Below are positions 28,728 to 37,198 of a stretch of 64,000 bases of DNA, in pieces (position 1 is the first letter of the stretch; every line of letters begins with the position of its first letter). This DNA comes from Anaerolineae bacterium (GTDB lineage: Bacteria; Chloroflexota; Anaerolineae; Aggregatilineales; J027): contig JAIOHL010000328.1 of the NCBI GenBank assembly GCA_019913005.1, positions 22,143 through 86,142 on the forward strand. Reading direction: 5' to 3'. The notes below the pieces were generated by a model. The model made no database searches. It was not told the DNA's origin and saw only the letters and a program-made list of their open reading frames with translations. A program made the position numbers and the translations under genes.

Positions 28728-29489
28728 GTGATGCTCGAAGCACTTCAAAATCGCCTTGCTTATCAATTCCAAAACCTTGACCTGTTGGAACAAGCCCTCA
28801 CCCATCGTTCCTATCTGAATGAAAATCCTGAATACGCGCTAGGACATAATGAGCGCCTTGAATTTTTGGGTGACTCGGTGATCGGCTTTATCGCAGGGCA
28901 TTTTCTCTTTAGCAGATTTCCCAGTTTTTCCGAAGGCTATATGACCCGTTTGCGGGCAGGTCTGGTTCGCACCGAAACCTTAGCCGAATTTGGCAAAATC
29001 CTCGAATTGGGCGAGATGCTCAAAATGGCAAAGGGCGAAGTGGATTCAGGCGGGCGAGCGCGGCGTTCACTCATCTGTGATACGTTTGAGGCGGTGGTCG
29101 GCGCGATGTATCTCGATTCTGGTGACATGGGCCTCGAAACCATCCGCAATTTTCTGATTCCGCTGTTTGAACCCGTCTTGGACGAAATGCTCCGAAATAA
29201 GACGGATACCGACGCCAAGACGTTGTTTCAAGAATGGAGTCAGTCCGAACTGCACCTTACGCCCGTCTATCGCACAATTGCAGGCATCGGGCCAGAACAT
29301 GACCGTTCATATGTGATCGAGGTGATGCTGAACGATGTGCCACTGGGTTGGGGCAATGGACGCAGCAAACAAGCTGCCGAGCAAGATGCCGCCCGCCAAG
29401 CCATGAACCTCGCCCTCTCCGGTGAAATCTACACCTTGCTAGGCTTGCCCCAACCCTCTAGCGACATTGCAGACCCGCTGCACGACTGA
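28728..29489 (+). CDS. rnc: Ribonuclease III
   Basis: A 253-residue double-strand-specific endoribonuclease for rRNA and mRNA processing. The RNase III signature HNERLEFLGDSV lies at about 41-52, the second metal-ligand segment DTFEAVVGAMYLD near 112-124, and a dsRNA-binding domain at about 160-230 (DAKTLFQEW at its start, AEQDAARQAMNLAL at its end). The start is GTG 28728 or the adjacent ATG 28731. The 3' end overlaps the 3' end of the convergent membrane EEP gene by 32 bases, so the two mRNAs would be complementary at their ends, which is notable for a gene whose product cuts dsRNA. Confidence 0.96.
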   Translation: MMLEALQNRLAYQFQNLDLLEQALTHRSYLNENPEYALGHNERLEFLGDSVIGFIAGHFLFSRFPSFSEGYMTRLRAGLVRTETLAEFGKILELGEMLKMAKGEVDSGGRARRSLICDTFEAVVGAMYLDSGDMGLETIRNFLIPLFEPVLDEMLRNKTDTDAKTLFQEWSQSELHLTPVYRTIAGIGPEHDRSYVIEVMLNDVPLGWGNGRSKQAAEQDAARQAMNLALSGEIYTLLGLPQPSSDIADPLHD

Positions 29490-31554
29490 CCTGTACCACC
29501 GAGAGCCGATGGTCAGAGGTCACCAAATCTTGGTCAATGCCGACGCCTGCCGGGGTCAAATTCATCAACCACAGATAATCAAAGCGTGCCGAGACGCCAT
29601 TGACCAAAAAGACCGTATCTAGGCGTTCTTCTGCCAATCCTACAAACGGGTCTACAAAAGTTGTACTGGCCCATTTCTGATAGAGGGGCGAATCCATATC
29701 GTAGTTAAATGTCCCGCCCAATACAATGCGTTCAGCAAAGGCCGGGCCATGATTGGCGGCGATTATCTCCTGCATTTCTTCGGTCTGGCGATTTTGATCT
29801 TGCAGGCTGTCCGGTAAGGGTTGCCCATTGGCATCAGTGGTGCGATAGCCCAACCAGACGTTATAGATATGGAAAGGCGCGGTATCAAGTTCCAATTCGA
29901 CGTGCATCACGCCCGCCTGTGCGTTTTCACTGGTGAGTTTTTCACCCTCTATATTTTTCAAGGGAATCCGGCTGAGAATGGCTAACCCACGTAGCGATTC
30001 ATCTTGTGGGAAATAGGCTGCTTCCATACCCAGTTCACGCGCCAACCATTCTGCTTGATCTACCCCATAACTTGACATACGTCCAGTATCTACCTCTTGC
30101 AGCAGCACGACATCCGCACCATTTCGTAAAATGGCTTGCTTGACCAGTTCCAAATTTTCGTCAAACAGCAGGGTATAGCCACTGTGGATATTGAGGCTGG
30201 CAAAACGCAGACAGTCCACATTGTCAGGGCGGACGACGGCAGGTTCGGCTGAAATTTGGAAGCCACCAAATGTCAGCCCAATGACCAGCAAAAAGCTCAA
30301 AAAGGATTCCCCCGTGCGACCACCCCGCCACGGAATAACCCGTCGTTCCAGAATCAGTGGCATCGCCAAGACAATCGCGGCAAATAGGAACAGTTGCAGC
30401 CCCATCTCGCGGAAGGCCCGCAGCACATCCCCCAGTTGTTGGAACGGCTCGGCAAAATCTCGCACGAAGGCATAGTCATAGGTGAAATAATCACCCGCGC
30501 TAAACAATCCAAACATCACCAATGACAGCAGCAGCAAAATGGGAGTCGGATTGGTCAGCGAGTCTTCATCACGCAGCAGCACCATCCACCACAGCGTCAG
30601 TCCGGTGATAAATTGGGCCACGACCAACACCACAAACGCCAATGGGCCGTCAAAACGATTGCCAATGACCAGTAAGAAGCCCAACAGCAGTGCCCAAATC
30701 CATCCGCGCCATGTCCCATCAAACGAACCCAGAAAATTACGGGCTTGGTCACGGATAAATGGAATCAGGGGGGCGGCAGTGGCTAATAACATCCAAGGAA
30801 CGGCGGTGGCATACCTGACTTCTGACCATCGGGCCACTGTATTTGCCAATCCGAGCAGGGTCAATTCAAGAAACATAAAACTGCCAAATGCCAGACTGCC
30901 CCACCCCGTCAGCCGTCCGCGCTTTTCCGGTTCATAACCGGGCAGGCGGGTGACTTCAATTTCGATGAAGGTGGTGTATCCACTCAGGAGCAGCATCCCT
31001 ACCGCTGCTCCCAAATAAAGCGCCTCCATCGTGACGTTCTGCCCAAAGATGGCGATTTCAAAATCGGGCAACCATGTCACATCCCGACTGTCATATGCGG
31101 CGCGGATGAGTTGATCGAGGGTGAAACCAATCAGCAGCATCGAAGGGAAATGGGTTGGACGGCGAGTGATAATCAAGGCCAGATACAATGCACCTGCCCC
31201 TACCACTAATGCGGCGGCAAGTGGAGCCGAATCGGGGACTTGCAATGCTAAACTACGCCCCACTACACAAAACGCCACCGCTAGGGGAATGCTCCAACGG
31301 GTACGGGCCAAAACCAGTGCCAATAATGGCGAAAGTAGAGCAATCCCGACTGCCGCAATCTCCCGCTGTACTTCAGCAGGAGTGATATATCCCGGCAAAT
31401 CACGCAAAGGGCTGGTGTTGGCGACCCTGCCCACCAAGTCGGCACTGCTGACATGGGCGTACAGCGTTCCATACAAAAAGCGAATAGCCTGAATGAGAAA
31501 TAACCCGATAACGCCCGCTTCTACCGAGCGCAAAAAGTCTCGTCGGAGGTGCAT
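29458..31554 (-). CDS. Polytopic membrane protein with C-terminal endonuclease/exonuclease/phosphatase domain
   Basis: A 698-residue protein. Roughly the first 430 residues contain about ten to twelve hydrophobic helices. Residues ~450-690 are an EEP domain with RFASLNIHSGY, VVLLQEVDTGR (catalytic Glu) and the terminal TSDHRLS motif (His682). The conserved GDFN motif reads GTFN at 614-617, so the catalytic Asp is Thr615. Domain orientation suggests the EEP part lies outside the membrane. Family members hydrolyse phosphodiesters in nucleic acids, inositol phosphates or sphingomyelin. Substrate and activity are unknown, and the Asp replacement may mean it is inactive or altered. ATG at 31554; its 3' end overlaps rnc by 32 bases. 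Confidence 0.82.
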   Translation of the reverse strand: MHLRRDFLRSVEAGVIGLFLIQAIRFLYGTLYAHVSSADLVGRVANTSPLRDLPGYITPAEVQREIAAVGIALLSPLLALVLARTRWSIPLAVAFCVVGRSLALQVPDSAPLAAALVVGAGALYLALIITRRPTHFPSMLLIGFTLDQLIRAAYDSRDVTWLPDFEIAIFGQNVTMEALYLGAAVGMLLLSGYTTFIEIEVTRLPGYEPEKRGRLTGWGSLAFGSFMFLELTLLGLANTVARWSEVRYATAVPWMLLATAAPLIPFIRDQARNFLGSFDGTWRGWIWALLLGFLLVIGNRFDGPLAFVVLVVAQFITGLTLWWMVLLRDEDSLTNPTPILLLLSLVMFGLFSAGDYFTYDYAFVRDFAEPFQQLGDVLRAFREMGLQLFLFAAIVLAMPLILERRVIPWRGGRTGESFLSFLLVIGLTFGGFQISAEPAVVRPDNVDCLRFASLNIHSGYTLLFDENLELVKQAILRNGADVVLLQEVDTGRMSSYGVDQAEWLARELGMEAAYFPQDESLRGLAILSRIPLKNIEGEKLTSENAQAGVMHVELELDTAPFHIYNVWLGYRTTDANGQPLPDSLQDQNRQTEEMQEIIAANHGPAFAERIVLGGTFNYDMDSPLYQKWASTTFVDPFVGLAEERLDTVFLVNGVSARFDYLWLMNLTPAGVGIDQDLVTSDHRLSVVQVSRAAGLQCR

Positions 31555-31682
31555 GAATTTTGTTCTCTATTTTGGTGACCGATTTCCAAATTCTACCCAC
31601 AAATAGGTAGGCACAAATCCCTGATTTTACGCACTCTGACGCAGAACGCCAGTTCAATTTGCAGAGATGGGTTTTCTTTCCA

Positions 31683-31711
31683 TTGATACGCCGCTTGGAT
31701 AGGGTTATAAT
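31683..31711 (+). promoter_or_regulatory. Promoter of the S1-domain protein gene
   Basis: TTGATA (31683-31688), 17 bases, perfect TATAAT (31706-31711), about 55 bases before the start codon. Confidence 0.75.
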
Positions 31712-31766
31712 CGCCTGTCGGTCTGCGGACTAAAACGGAAGCGTATCGCGTTAAGGAGCAATTATC

Positions 31767-32570
31767 ATGAGCGATGCAACAATGGACACCATGAACGCGG
31801 CGGAAAATGCCGAACTCAACAATCCAGTAGTCGAAGATGCAGCGGCGGCAGAAGTCGCCCCGACCACCCCGGCAGCCCCGGTCAATGGTCGTTCTCTGAG
31901 CATCGCCGATTTGAAGCCCAAGATGGAACTCAAGGGCAAGGTTGTGAAAACTGAACTATATGGCGCCTTTATAGATATTGGCGTCGGTAAGCCTGCCCTA
32001 TTGCATATTTCCCAGTTGACCGAACGGCAGCGCGTCAACAATGTGACCGATGTGGTCAAAGAAGGCGACGGCATCACGGTTTATGTCCTCGACATTGACC
32101 GCACCCAAGAGCGGGTCAGCCTTACCCTCATTAAACCCCCCGCTTTTACATGGAACGAACTCAAGATTGGCGAGATCGTCAACGGCAAGGTCATCCGTGT
32201 CGAAAGCTATGGCGCATTTGTAGATATTGGTGCGGAGCGCCCCGGCCTCGTTCATATTTCAGAAATGTCAGACGACTTTGTGGGGTCAGCCGAATCGGTG
32301 GTGAAGCCCGATCAAGAAGTGCAGGTCAAGATTATCGGCCTCGATAAACGCAAGAAACAAATTGACCTCAGCATCCGTGCCGCCGAAATTTCAATGGCCC
32401 GTGTTGAGCAAGACGAAGATGATGGCGAAGAATTGACAGCGATGGCGGCTGCATTACGTAAAGCGATGGGCGGCAGCCTCGACAAAGACAACAAGCGTCG
32501 CAAGAAAGAAAAGGCGAATAGTATGCAGGATGACATTTTGAGCCGCACCCTGCAAAATCAGCGCCGCTAA
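31767..32570 (+). CDS. Two-S1-domain RNA-binding protein (ribosomal protein S1-like)
   Basis: A 267-residue protein. The first ~45 residues are Ala/Pro-rich and acidic. Two S1 OB-folds lie at about 50-122 (KGKVVKTELYGAFIDIGVGK) and 132-202 (NGKVIRVESYGAFVDIGAER). The tail is charged, with a KRRKKEK cluster. True S1 proteins have four to six repeats, so this is a short S1-like protein that may bind mRNA or the ribosome. It could serve as the functional S1 of this lineage, or as a stress/general RNA-binding protein; I cannot decide. ATG 31767 follows AAGGAG, and the gene has a near-consensus promoter, suggesting high expression. Confidence 0.85.
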   Translation: MSDATMDTMNAAENAELNNPVVEDAAAAEVAPTTPAAPVNGRSLSIADLKPKMELKGKVVKTELYGAFIDIGVGKPALLHISQLTERQRVNNVTDVVKEGDGITVYVLDIDRTQERVSLTLIKPPAFTWNELKIGEIVNGKVIRVESYGAFVDIGAERPGLVHISEMSDDFVGSAESVVKPDQEVQVKIIGLDKRKKQIDLSIRAAEISMARVEQDEDDGEELTAMAAALRKAMGGSLDKDNKRRKKEKANSMQDDILSRTLQNQRR

Positions 32571-32588
32571 TCAGATTCAAAAACAAAA

Positions 32589-32614
32589 GGGGCGACTGAT
32601 TATTCCACCGCCCC
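32589..32614 (-). terminator. Terminator between the S1-like gene and VKOR
   Basis: A 6-bp GC stem, GGGGCG/CGCCCC, is followed on the minus strand by TTTTGTTTTTG and on the + strand by the weaker TCTT. It serves the minus-strand VKOR unit best and may be bidirectional. Confidence 0.7.
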
Positions 32615-32621
32615 TCTTACA

Positions 32622-33161
32622 CTATTCGGCGGCTAATTCCTCATCGTCCTCAAACTCATCGTCACTGAATGAATTCATAACCCGTGTCAGGGACAAGACA
32701 AACAACCCGACCATCAACAGCGCCGAGGCTACACACCACAAGCACCATTTTTCCAGCACAAACGCTTCAATATAAGTCAAATACGCCGAATACACCACCC
32801 CAAACAAGGTCATAGCAAACAACAGCACACGGCTATATTCTTGCACAAGGCTGACCCGCCGTTCGAGCAGTAGTATGCCCAGCATCGTGCCATAAGCCGC
32901 CAATCCGATGAACGCAACCGGAATGCCCAACATCTCGGAATAGGCGCTTGTCTGCACCGAATTACAGTCAAATGTGCTGGTCTTGACACAAACAGCCTCT
33001 TTGTCGGCGACCTTGACATAGGTCAAATAGAGGCCGATACCTATACCTACAAGCGTCATCAAAATCGCAATCCAATACAAATGATTTTGCGATTTTTGGC
33101 GGGAGTCGGCTACCGAAGCAGTAGATTGCGACGATGCCGAAGTTGAAATATTTGTAGCCAT
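32622..33161 (-). CDS. Vitamin K epoxide reductase (VKOR) family membrane protein
   Basis: A 179-residue protein with about four transmembrane helices. The four conserved cysteines are present: the loop pair Cys58 and Cys66 and the quinone-side CxxC at Cys140/Cys143 (KWCLWC). Bacterial VKOR replaces DsbB: it passes electrons from a DsbA-like thioredoxin to quinone to make disulfide bonds. No thioredoxin domain is fused here, so a separate partner is needed; the CPYC protein at 18341-19234 is a candidate. The N-terminus (20 residues) is Ser/Thr-rich and the C-terminus is acidic. The gene begins 32 bases after moeA, possibly cotranscribed. Confidence 0.92.
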   Translation of the reverse strand: MATNISTSASSQSTASVADSRQKSQNHLYWIAILMTLVGIGIGLYLTYVKVADKEAVCVKTSTFDCNSVQTSAYSEMLGIPVAFIGLAAYGTMLGILLLERRVSLVQEYSRVLLFAMTLFGVVYSAYLTYIEAFVLEKWCLWCVASALLMVGLFVLSLTRVMNSFSDDEFEDDEELAAE

Positions 33162-33193
33162 ACGAGTTTTACCTAGTGTTCCTTTCCAATGAA

Positions 33194-34429
33194 TTAATCC
33201 TCGAACCTAAAAGGCCGTACCGCAAGGCGATCCCCAATCTTCACCTCATACACGCCCTCTGGAATAATCAATAAACCATCCGCTTTGACCATTGATGAAA
33301 TAGCCCCGCTGCTCTGGTTGCCCGTGCTATAGGCCACCAAATCACCATTTTCGCGGGTCAGACGCACCCGTGCAAACGTCATACGCCCGTCACTGGTCAT
33401 ATGCTCACCCATTGTAGCCATCCGTGTCGGCATTTCCACTGACAAACCTAACATTTTGCGAATGACCGGACGGGCAAACACATCAAATGTAACCATCGCC
33501 GAAACTGGATTACCGGGCAGGCCAAGAAAACAGATGCCTTGAATTTGGCCGAATGTCAGTGGTTTGCCGGGGCGTAGATTGACCTTCCAAAATTCGACTG
33601 ATCCCATTTCGTCCAATACGGTTTTGACGACATCAAACGCCCCCACCGAGACCCCCGCCGAACTTAGAATTAGATTCGCGCCCTGCTCAACGGCCATTGT
33701 CAATTTTTCGCGCACCGACTCAGCAGTATCGCGGGCAATGCCTAGCAGGAGCGGTTCACCACATGCTTCAGCGATGAGGGCTGGCAGAAAATAGCTATTC
33801 ATATCACGGATTTTGCCGGGGGTAAGTGGCTCATGGGGCAACACCAACTCATCCCCATTGGAAATCACCGCCACTTTGGGCCGTGCCATTACTGCCACCT
33901 GCGAGACACCTAATCCCGCCAATATGCCTAAATCAGCAGGCCATAACACCTGCCCTTTCTCCAAAACCGTTTCGCCACGTTTGATGTCCTCACCAATAGG
34001 CCGCACATAGTCGCCCTGTTTGACCCCTTGCACTACTTTTATTGAAGCAGGCATCTCTGGCGACATTCGGCTCTGATCGGTTTGCTCGACAGGCACCACT
34101 GCATCCGCCCCCACAGGCATCGGCGCACCCGTCATAATTCTGGCAGCTTGTCCATGCCCAACCGTCATTTGGGGTGCTTTGCCCGCCGGAATATCTTCAA
34201 TCACCTGCAATGTCACTGGATTGGATGTGCTACTCCCTGCAACATCGGCAGCAATAACCGCAAACCCATCCATCGAGCTATTATCAAAGGGTGGAAGGTC
34301 GTAGGTTGCTTGTACATCCACTGCTAAAACACGACCCAATGTGTTATGCAAGTCAACAATTTCGGTATGAAGTGGCTGCACAGTGGCTAGGATACGGCGT
34401 AAGGCTTCTTCGACAGCTAACATAATCAT
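33194..34429 (-). CDS. moeA: Molybdopterin molybdotransferase MoeA
   Basis: A 411-residue enzyme that inserts molybdate into adenylylated molybdopterin in molybdenum-cofactor synthesis. Domain order is typical: N-terminal domain with LPPFDNSSMDGFAV, a second domain with RIMTGAPMPVGADAVVPVE, the MoCF-binding domain with SSAGVSVGAFD and FLGLPGNPVSA, and a C-terminal beta-barrel. No other cofactor genes or molybdoenzymes lie in the window. ATG at 34429 (ATGATTATG). It is the first gene of a minus-strand pair with VKOR and is divergent from the FHA regulator. Confidence 0.95.
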   Translation of the reverse strand: MIMLAVEEALRRILATVQPLHTEIVDLHNTLGRVLAVDVQATYDLPPFDNSSMDGFAVIAADVAGSSTSNPVTLQVIEDIPAGKAPQMTVGHGQAARIMTGAPMPVGADAVVPVEQTDQSRMSPEMPASIKVVQGVKQGDYVRPIGEDIKRGETVLEKGQVLWPADLGILAGLGVSQVAVMARPKVAVISNGDELVLPHEPLTPGKIRDMNSYFLPALIAEACGEPLLLGIARDTAESVREKLTMAVEQGANLILSSAGVSVGAFDVVKTVLDEMGSVEFWKVNLRPGKPLTFGQIQGICFLGLPGNPVSAMVTFDVFARPVIRKMLGLSVEMPTRMATMGEHMTSDGRMTFARVRLTRENGDLVAYSTGNQSSGAISSMVKADGLLIIPEGVYEVKIGDRLAVRPFRFED

Positions 34430-34618
34430 GTCCTCAATAACGTTTTATATCTAACCTGACTATAACCCAACGCCTGCCCTACGTCACCATCTGGCTTGCC
34501 GAAGTGAATTATTGCAGCGGGAAGAAAAATTTGCGTTACAATGGAACTCAATTACACGCTTTATGCGTCGTATTCCTTAGTACGACTTGAGCCATTTCAT
34601 CAACTGAGGTGTGAAAAA

Positions 34619-35278
34619 ATGTCGGAACATTCGGATAAACCGGTTCTGATTATCATGGAAGGTGAACGCGCTGGTCAACGCTGGACAATCGAAGGGGACA
34701 CCTTTGTTGTCGGGCGTGGCGGCGAATGTGAATTAGTTTTGCCAGAACGCCAAGTATCACGGGAGCATATCCGCATTTACCGCGACGGTAACGAATATTT
34801 TCTACAAGATTTGGGCAGTAAAAACGGCACATGGGTCAATGGCGTCGAAATCCCGAATCAGACGATTGCCCTACACGATGGCGACGAAATTTCGATTTCC
34901 AAAGTGGTGAAGATCACCTTTGTCGGCAGTGAAGCCACCGCGCCAATGGTTTTGAGCAAGATGGCGGCGCAGGCAGGTCGTTTGCAATTAGATCGTGATT
35001 CACGCCGGGTATTTATTAATGAAGAGGAAGTGGATCCCCCTCTCAGCCTACCCCAATATCGCCTATTGGAACTCCTATATGATGCGGCAGGGGCGGTTAA
35101 GACCCGTGAAGAAGTGGTGTCCTATGTCTGGCCCAATGCGGTTGGTGAAGGGGTCAGCGAACAAGCCATAGATGCGTTGGTGCGTCGTCTACGTGACCGC
35201 CTCAACGAAATTGACCCCGAATATCAATATGTGGTGACGGTGCGTGGACATGGCTTCCGGCTCGAAAACCCGAATTGA
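34619..35278 (+). CDS. FHA domain plus OmpR/PhoB-type winged-helix regulator
   Basis: A 219-residue protein. The N-terminal FHA domain (about residues 10-100) has GRGGECELVL, VSREHIRIY and LGSKNGTWVNG, so the phosphothreonine-binding Arg, Ser and Asn are all present. The C-terminal effector-like winged helix (about 125-215) has YRLLELLYDAAGAV, ALVRRLRDRL and VRGHGFRLE. It probably couples a Ser/Thr kinase signal to transcription; no kinase is nearby. The frame is open upstream to 34541, but ATG 34619 with GAGGTG fits the family. It is followed after 35 bases by the XisI-SUKH gene. Confidence 0.9.
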   Translation: MSEHSDKPVLIIMEGERAGQRWTIEGDTFVVGRGGECELVLPERQVSREHIRIYRDGNEYFLQDLGSKNGTWVNGVEIPNQTIALHDGDEISISKVVKITFVGSEATAPMVLSKMAAQAGRLQLDRDSRRVFINEEEVDPPLSLPQYRLLELLYDAAGAVKTREEVVSYVWPNAVGEGVSEQAIDALVRRLRDRLNEIDPEYQYVVTVRGHGFRLENPN

Positions 35279-35313
35279 TATTTGTTATCTAAACAAGGGT
35301 ATAAGGTCGCAAA

Positions 35314-36081
35314 ATGATGTATCCTCTAAAGGATAAAATGGCGATTATCCGGGATGAAATCGCTAAGTACGCTGTTGACGGCATCAACGTACAAAGCCAC
35401 CTAACTCAGAATGAAGACGCAACGCTCTTTGCTGTAATTGACCTCTCTATACAGGGAGGCAAACGTTTTGCAGATGCCAGCTTGATTGTCCGAATCGAGG
35501 ACGAGCGCGTTATTATTGAGCATGATATGAACGATAAGCCTTTAGTAGACGCCCTCACCCAAGCTGGCATTCCACGTAGACGTATTATTCTGGCCTACGC
35601 AGGCGAACTTATCCCAGAAAACGGCAAAATTACAGGAACATGGCAGGATTTCGTTCAAAATCTGACCGAAACCTGTGAGTTCTTCCCGTCTGTGACAGAA
35701 GAAGATATCAAAGAGGTCGAAATATCACTGAAGGTAAACTTGCCAAATGATTTGAGGACTCTTTTGCTTGAAACCAATGGTATTTATGATACTCATGCAA
35801 AAATTCATCTCATTTGGACACTAGAAGAGATAGCTCGCATGAATTTGTTGCTTAGAACACAAGCAACTTATGCTAAATCCTATATGCCGCTGAACCACCT
35901 CTTGTTTTTTGCGAATATGGGGATTGATGACATTCTTTTAGCTTTTCCCATCGCAGCGAGTGGAGATGCCAAAAACAAAGACATCATTGCATGGTATCCG
36001 ATAGAGGATAGTCGGCCTGTGATTGCTTTCTCCCTCAAGCACTATTTACAAAGTTGGATTTCCGGCAAGCTAAAACTGTAA
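35314..36081 (+). CDS. XisI-like domain fused to SMI1/KNR4 (SUKH) domain
   Basis: A 255-residue protein. Residues about 8-105 resemble XisI, the excision-controlling-factor family of cyanobacteria and Chloroflexota: IRDEIAKYA, an RFADASLIVRIEDERV strand pair, then LVDALTQAGIPRRRIILAY. Residues about 118-250 resemble SUKH/SMI1-KNR4: VTEEDIKEVEISLKVNLPNDL, LLLETNGI, and an I-AWYPIEDSRP-type core. XisI proteins usually work with XisH endonuclease-like partners, and no xisH is visible. SUKH proteins are often immunity factors against polymorphic toxins. Codon use is more A/T-rich than in neighbouring genes, which suggests transfer. Function unknown; assignments are by eye and the XisI half is the more secure. 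Confidence 0.65.
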   Translation: MMYPLKDKMAIIRDEIAKYAVDGINVQSHLTQNEDATLFAVIDLSIQGGKRFADASLIVRIEDERVIIEHDMNDKPLVDALTQAGIPRRRIILAYAGELIPENGKITGTWQDFVQNLTETCEFFPSVTEEDIKEVEISLKVNLPNDLRTLLLETNGIYDTHAKIHLIWTLEEIARMNLLLRTQATYAKSYMPLNHLLFFANMGIDDILLAFPIAASGDAKNKDIIAWYPIEDSRPVIAFSLKHYLQSWISGKLKL

Positions 36082-36094
36082 TTTTGCTTTGCCT

Positions 36095-37150
36095 TTACGT
36101 CAACAACCCCCGTGCCGTCACATCCCACACCACTTCAACCCGCTCATTCCGCACCCCGACCATCTGATTAAACAGATTGCTCACCACGCAGCAGTGGTTG
36201 GGAATGATCGCCACCCGTTCGCCGATGGTAGGCTTGGTCGCACATACCGAAAAATCCACATGCCCGTGTTCCTCGGAAAGCTGATAAATCTCCGCCTCCG
36301 GGTACTCCAAAATCAAGCCGTGTCCTGTCAATCCCATCAAATCCGACGACAGTGTTTTACTGCCTGCGTCCAAAATACCCCGTTCGGCGGTGGGTCGGCT
36401 GATGACAGTGCTGATAATTCGCATAGCGCACTGCTCAAGCATCATCGCCCCCGCCTTAAGTGTGGCCCGATCTCCATAGACATACGTCCCGGCCCGATAC
36501 TCCGTGACACCCGTATGCGTATGTGCCTCCCACATTTTCGGTGTACCCCCCAAGCTGACTCGCTCAACCGGAATACCCCGTTTTTCAAGCAGAGATTTAG
36601 TTTCTTGAACAAATAGCGCGGTGTTTTGATTGGCGGGATAGGTCATCAATCCACCAAATTTCAGCGAGGGTATATCGGCAATCACACATGCCAGATCAAT
36701 CGCCTGTTGGGGATTTTGCACGCCGCAGCGTCCTAAACCCGTATCAAATTCGACCAACACGGTTAATTCACAGCCCGCTTGTTGTGCTGCCTGTACATAT
36801 CCCCGCACTGTGTATTCCGAATCCGCTGTCACACTGATTTCCGCCGCTTGCATGAGCGCCGCCAACCGTGCCAGTTTTTTATCACCCATCAGGTTGTAGG
36901 GGATAAAAATATCAGGAATGCCTGCCTGCGCCATGATTTCGGCCTCCCCCAATTTTTGACAGGTAATCCCCGCAGCACCTGCCTGCAACTGCATTTGGGC
37001 GATTGGTGGAATTTTATGGGTTTTGATGTGGGGACGATTCAAGATTTGATGAGCATCCAAATACTGCTGCAAACGAGCAATATTGGCTTCAAGGCGATCC
37101 AAATCAATAACGGCAACCGGGGTATCAAGTTCGGAAATGTGCATAGGCAT
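36095..37150 (-). CDS. PLP-dependent D-threonine aldolase / D-serine dehydratase-like (alanine racemase N-terminal fold)
   Basis: A protein of about 351 residues. The N-terminal alanine-racemase-type TIM barrel begins ELDTPVAVIDLDRLEANI and has the PLP-lysine region RPHIKTHK. The C-terminal domain has GVTEYRAGTYVYGD and DAGSKTLSSD, ending with the metal-binding H-x-C pair seen in D-threonine aldolase/DSD1 proteins (NHCCVVSNL). Members cleave D-threonine or dehydrate D-serine. The open frame extends to 37195, but that part overlaps a terminator hairpin of the upstream gene; ATG 37150 (or 37144) gives the family N-terminus. It converges with the XisI-SUKH gene, 13 bases apart. Confidence 0.87.
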   Translation of the reverse strand: MPMHISELDTPVAVIDLDRLEANIARLQQYLDAHQILNRPHIKTHKIPPIAQMQLQAGAAGITCQKLGEAEIMAQAGIPDIFIPYNLMGDKKLARLAALMQAAEISVTADSEYTVRGYVQAAQQAGCELTVLVEFDTGLGRCGVQNPQQAIDLACVIADIPSLKFGGLMTYPANQNTALFVQETKSLLEKRGIPVERVSLGGTPKMWEAHTHTGVTEYRAGTYVYGDRATLKAGAMMLEQCAMRIISTVISRPTAERGILDAGSKTLSSDLMGLTGHGLILEYPEAEIYQLSEEHGHVDFSVCATKPTIGERVAIIPNHCCVVSNLFNQMVGVRNERVEVVWDVTARGLLT

Positions 37151-37164
37151 TGGCTGAAAATAGA

Positions 37165-37189
37165 CCCCTTCCCCGAAATGAAGAAGGGG
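37165..37189 (-). terminator. Candidate terminator after the amidohydrolase gene
   Basis: On the minus strand, a 7-bp stem CCCCTTC/GAAGGGG with an 11-base loop is followed by TCTATTTTC. The T-run is imperfect. Its position between the amidohydrolase stop and the next start supports the call and the start chosen for the PLP enzyme. Confidence 0.5.
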
Positions 37190-37198
37190 CGTCATCGG

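Noticed and set aside
31644..31655. A third GAAC-N4-GTTC match upstream of the S1-domain gene
   Set aside because: Only the 8-base core matches, arms do not extend, and it lies 28 bases upstream of the -35 box. One such core is expected by chance in about 65 kb.
34512..34542. TTGCAG-N19-TACAAT upstream of the FHA regulator
   Set aside because: The 19-base spacer and imperfect hexamers make it a poor promoter match; not listed as a feature.
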